DNA from: Lentimicrobiaceae bacterium
GTDB taxonomy: Bacteria > Bacteroidota > Bacteroidia > Bacteroidales > WCHB1-69
DNA length: 6,520 nt
Assembly (NCBI GenBank): GCA_009776395.1
Contig: WRNX01000069.1
Coordinates: 1 to 6,520, forward strand
Direction: 5' to 3'
A program made the translations under genes and the position numbers. Positions 5,591-6,520 of this stretch are shown here, piece after piece; the stretch's first letter is position 1, and each line of letters begins with the position of its first letter. Under the pieces are notes generated by a model. It did no database searches, had not been told where the DNA came from, and was given only the letters and a program-made list of their open reading frames with translations.

Positions 5591-6520
5591 TTACTGCACC
5601 ACAACTTTTCCCGAACTTATAGAATGATCTTGCAAAACAGCACGATAAAAATACAAACCTGATGGTAATTTCGTACTAATTTGGGTGGATTCTGTTTGGG
5701 GGCTATCACTGTAAACTTTTTTACCCATTACATCATACAACTCAAAACTTTCTATTATTTTTTCACTTTTTATGGTAAATTGACCATTGGAGGGATTGGG
5801 ATAGATTTTAAGTAAATGATTATTAGGATGTTTAGAGTAATCTTTGATGCCGGCAATATTTTCGTCAAAATATTCTTGAATATCCTCTACATTTAGTTTT
5901 AATTGCAACAAAGAACTTAAATTACTTTTGGCATTGCTGCGGGCATAAGGGTAAGCAATATCAATACTTAATGTTTCCCCCTTTTTAAACTCAAAAGGTC
6001 CGGTACTCATCACAAAACGTCTGTCCTCAGGAGGATTGGGGTAAGATATTGTATCGATTGGCGTAAATTCTGTCCAGCCTGTTTTTTCAACGGGATTTCC
6101 ACTATATGCAAAATTTGTATAATCTTCCGAACCCGGATTAAAACCACTCCCCCACCAGGTAAGCGGTGTGCCATCATTCCATTTTGCCTGTAATCTATTG
6201 TAATATTGAATAGGAAAGAATGGATCGCCCATAGCGCCAGAAGCATTATTGAAATACATATAAGCGCTCATTTTTTGATTCAGAAACATTAAACCTTGTG
6301 CGGGTGGGTTTTCGCCATACGCATAAGTTTGTCCTTGTCCATCTATTTCCGTACCATTATATCCATACCCCAAATTCAACAAAGTATCACAACCCACATA
6401 CTCATCCCTTGGATATCCTATATCAAAGTCGTTGAAAAATCCGGCGTAAAAATCGTGATAATCGGTGTTGGACTTGTTTTTTATATCGAAAGTAAAAAAG
6501 ATGGTGTTCTGTAATGCAGA
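5591..6520 (-). CDS. T9SS-secreted protein, C-terminal part (type A sorting domain), partial
   Basis: The last 309 residues of a larger secreted protein are visible; the frame is open to the window edge and the N-terminus lies beyond 6520. A GTG at 6395-6397 is an internal valine codon, not the start, because matching protein sequence continues upstream of it. The last 74 residues or so (236-309) are a type A C-terminal sorting domain. It begins LLKIYPNPSNGQF, continues with ELYDVMGKKVY and LPSGLYFYRA, and ends SSGKVVVQ. This domain directs export through the type IX secretion system, after which it is cleaved and the protein is released or attached to the cell surface. Upstream, residues 31-45 hold an acidic motif (DFDIGYPRDEYVGCD) followed by LNLGYGYNG, which resembles large Bacteroidetes surface proteins. 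I recognise no enzymatic domain, so the activity is unknown. Transcription runs towards mreC, with no clear terminator between them. Confidence 0.9.
   Translation of the reverse strand, partial: SALQNTIFFTFDIKNKSNTDYHDFYAGFFNDFDIGYPRDEYVGCDTLLNLGYGYNGTEIDGQGQTYAYGENPPAQGLMFLNQKMSAYMYFNNASGAMGDPFFPIQYYNRLQAKWNDGTPLTWWGSGFNPGSEDYTNFAYSGNPVEKTGWTEFTPIDTISYPNPPEDRRFVMSTGPFEFKKGETLSIDIAYPYARSNAKSNLSSLLQLKLNVEDIQEYFDENIAGIKDYSKHPNNHLLKIYPNPSNGQFTIKSEKIIESFELYDVMGKKVYSDSPQTESTQISTKLPSGLYFYRAVLQDHSISSGKVVVQ
5593..5814 (-). other. Type A T9SS C-terminal sorting domain (Por secretion tail)
   Basis: This marks the sub-region of the partial secreted-protein gene that encodes the sorting signal. The YPNPSNG opening, the central LYDVMGKKVY strand, the LPSGLYFYR strand and the final KVVVQ follow the order of the family closely. 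Its presence implies that the genome encodes a T9SS (PorU/V, SprA/Sov and partners), none of which is in this window. Confidence 0.92.

Overview
The window is low-GC and reads as a member of the phylum Bacteroidetes (Bacteroidota). Four things support this. One gene ends in a type A C-terminal sorting domain of the type IX secretion system (T9SS). Two FKBP-type prolyl isomerases are lipoproteins of kinds typical of that phylum. Three upstream regions carry exact matches to the Bacteroidetes -7 promoter element TAnnTTTG. The gene starts have no Shine-Dalgarno sequence and sit in A/T-rich leaders. The species cannot be named from the sequence alone.

Left half, plus strand. Bases 1-366 hold no convincing gene. 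They contain a (GT)20 microsatellite at the window edge, a possible hairpin, a candidate promoter and a 10-bp inverted repeat. Two closely spaced FKBP lipoprotein genes follow (367-882 and 927-1793). The first has lost several FKBP active-site residues. The second has a degenerate and an intact FKBP domain in tandem. Next come tRNA-Ala(GGC) (1824-1897) and, only 19 nt later, glyA (1917-3197), encoding serine hydroxymethyltransferase. A candidate promoter lies just after the second FKBP stop codon and probably drives tRNA and glyA together.

The two halves converge at 3198-3317, where a hairpin with a T run looks like a transcription terminator.

Right half, minus strand. Read in transcription order, a T9SS cargo protein (partial, continuing past 6520) is followed by a short gap with a small ATCTG-type repeat array and a promoter. 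Then come mreC (5473-4634) and mreD (4641-4129, overlapping mreC by 8 nt), the rod-shape and cell-wall elongation proteins. tpiA (4094-3318), encoding triosephosphate isomerase, lies 34 nt further on. mreC-mreD-tpiA looks like one transcription unit. mreB is not upstream of it and no mrdA or rodA gene is downstream, so the usual mre cluster seems to have been rearranged.

Overall this is mainly core-genome housekeeping: periplasmic folding, one-carbon metabolism, glycolysis, cell shape and secretion. I found no defence system, mobile element or CRISPR array, and nothing I would call a new system. The points most worth a second look are the tRNA-glyA dicistron, the degenerate/intact FKBP pair, the GT microsatellite, the inverted repeat overlapping the first promoter, and the rearranged mre locus.
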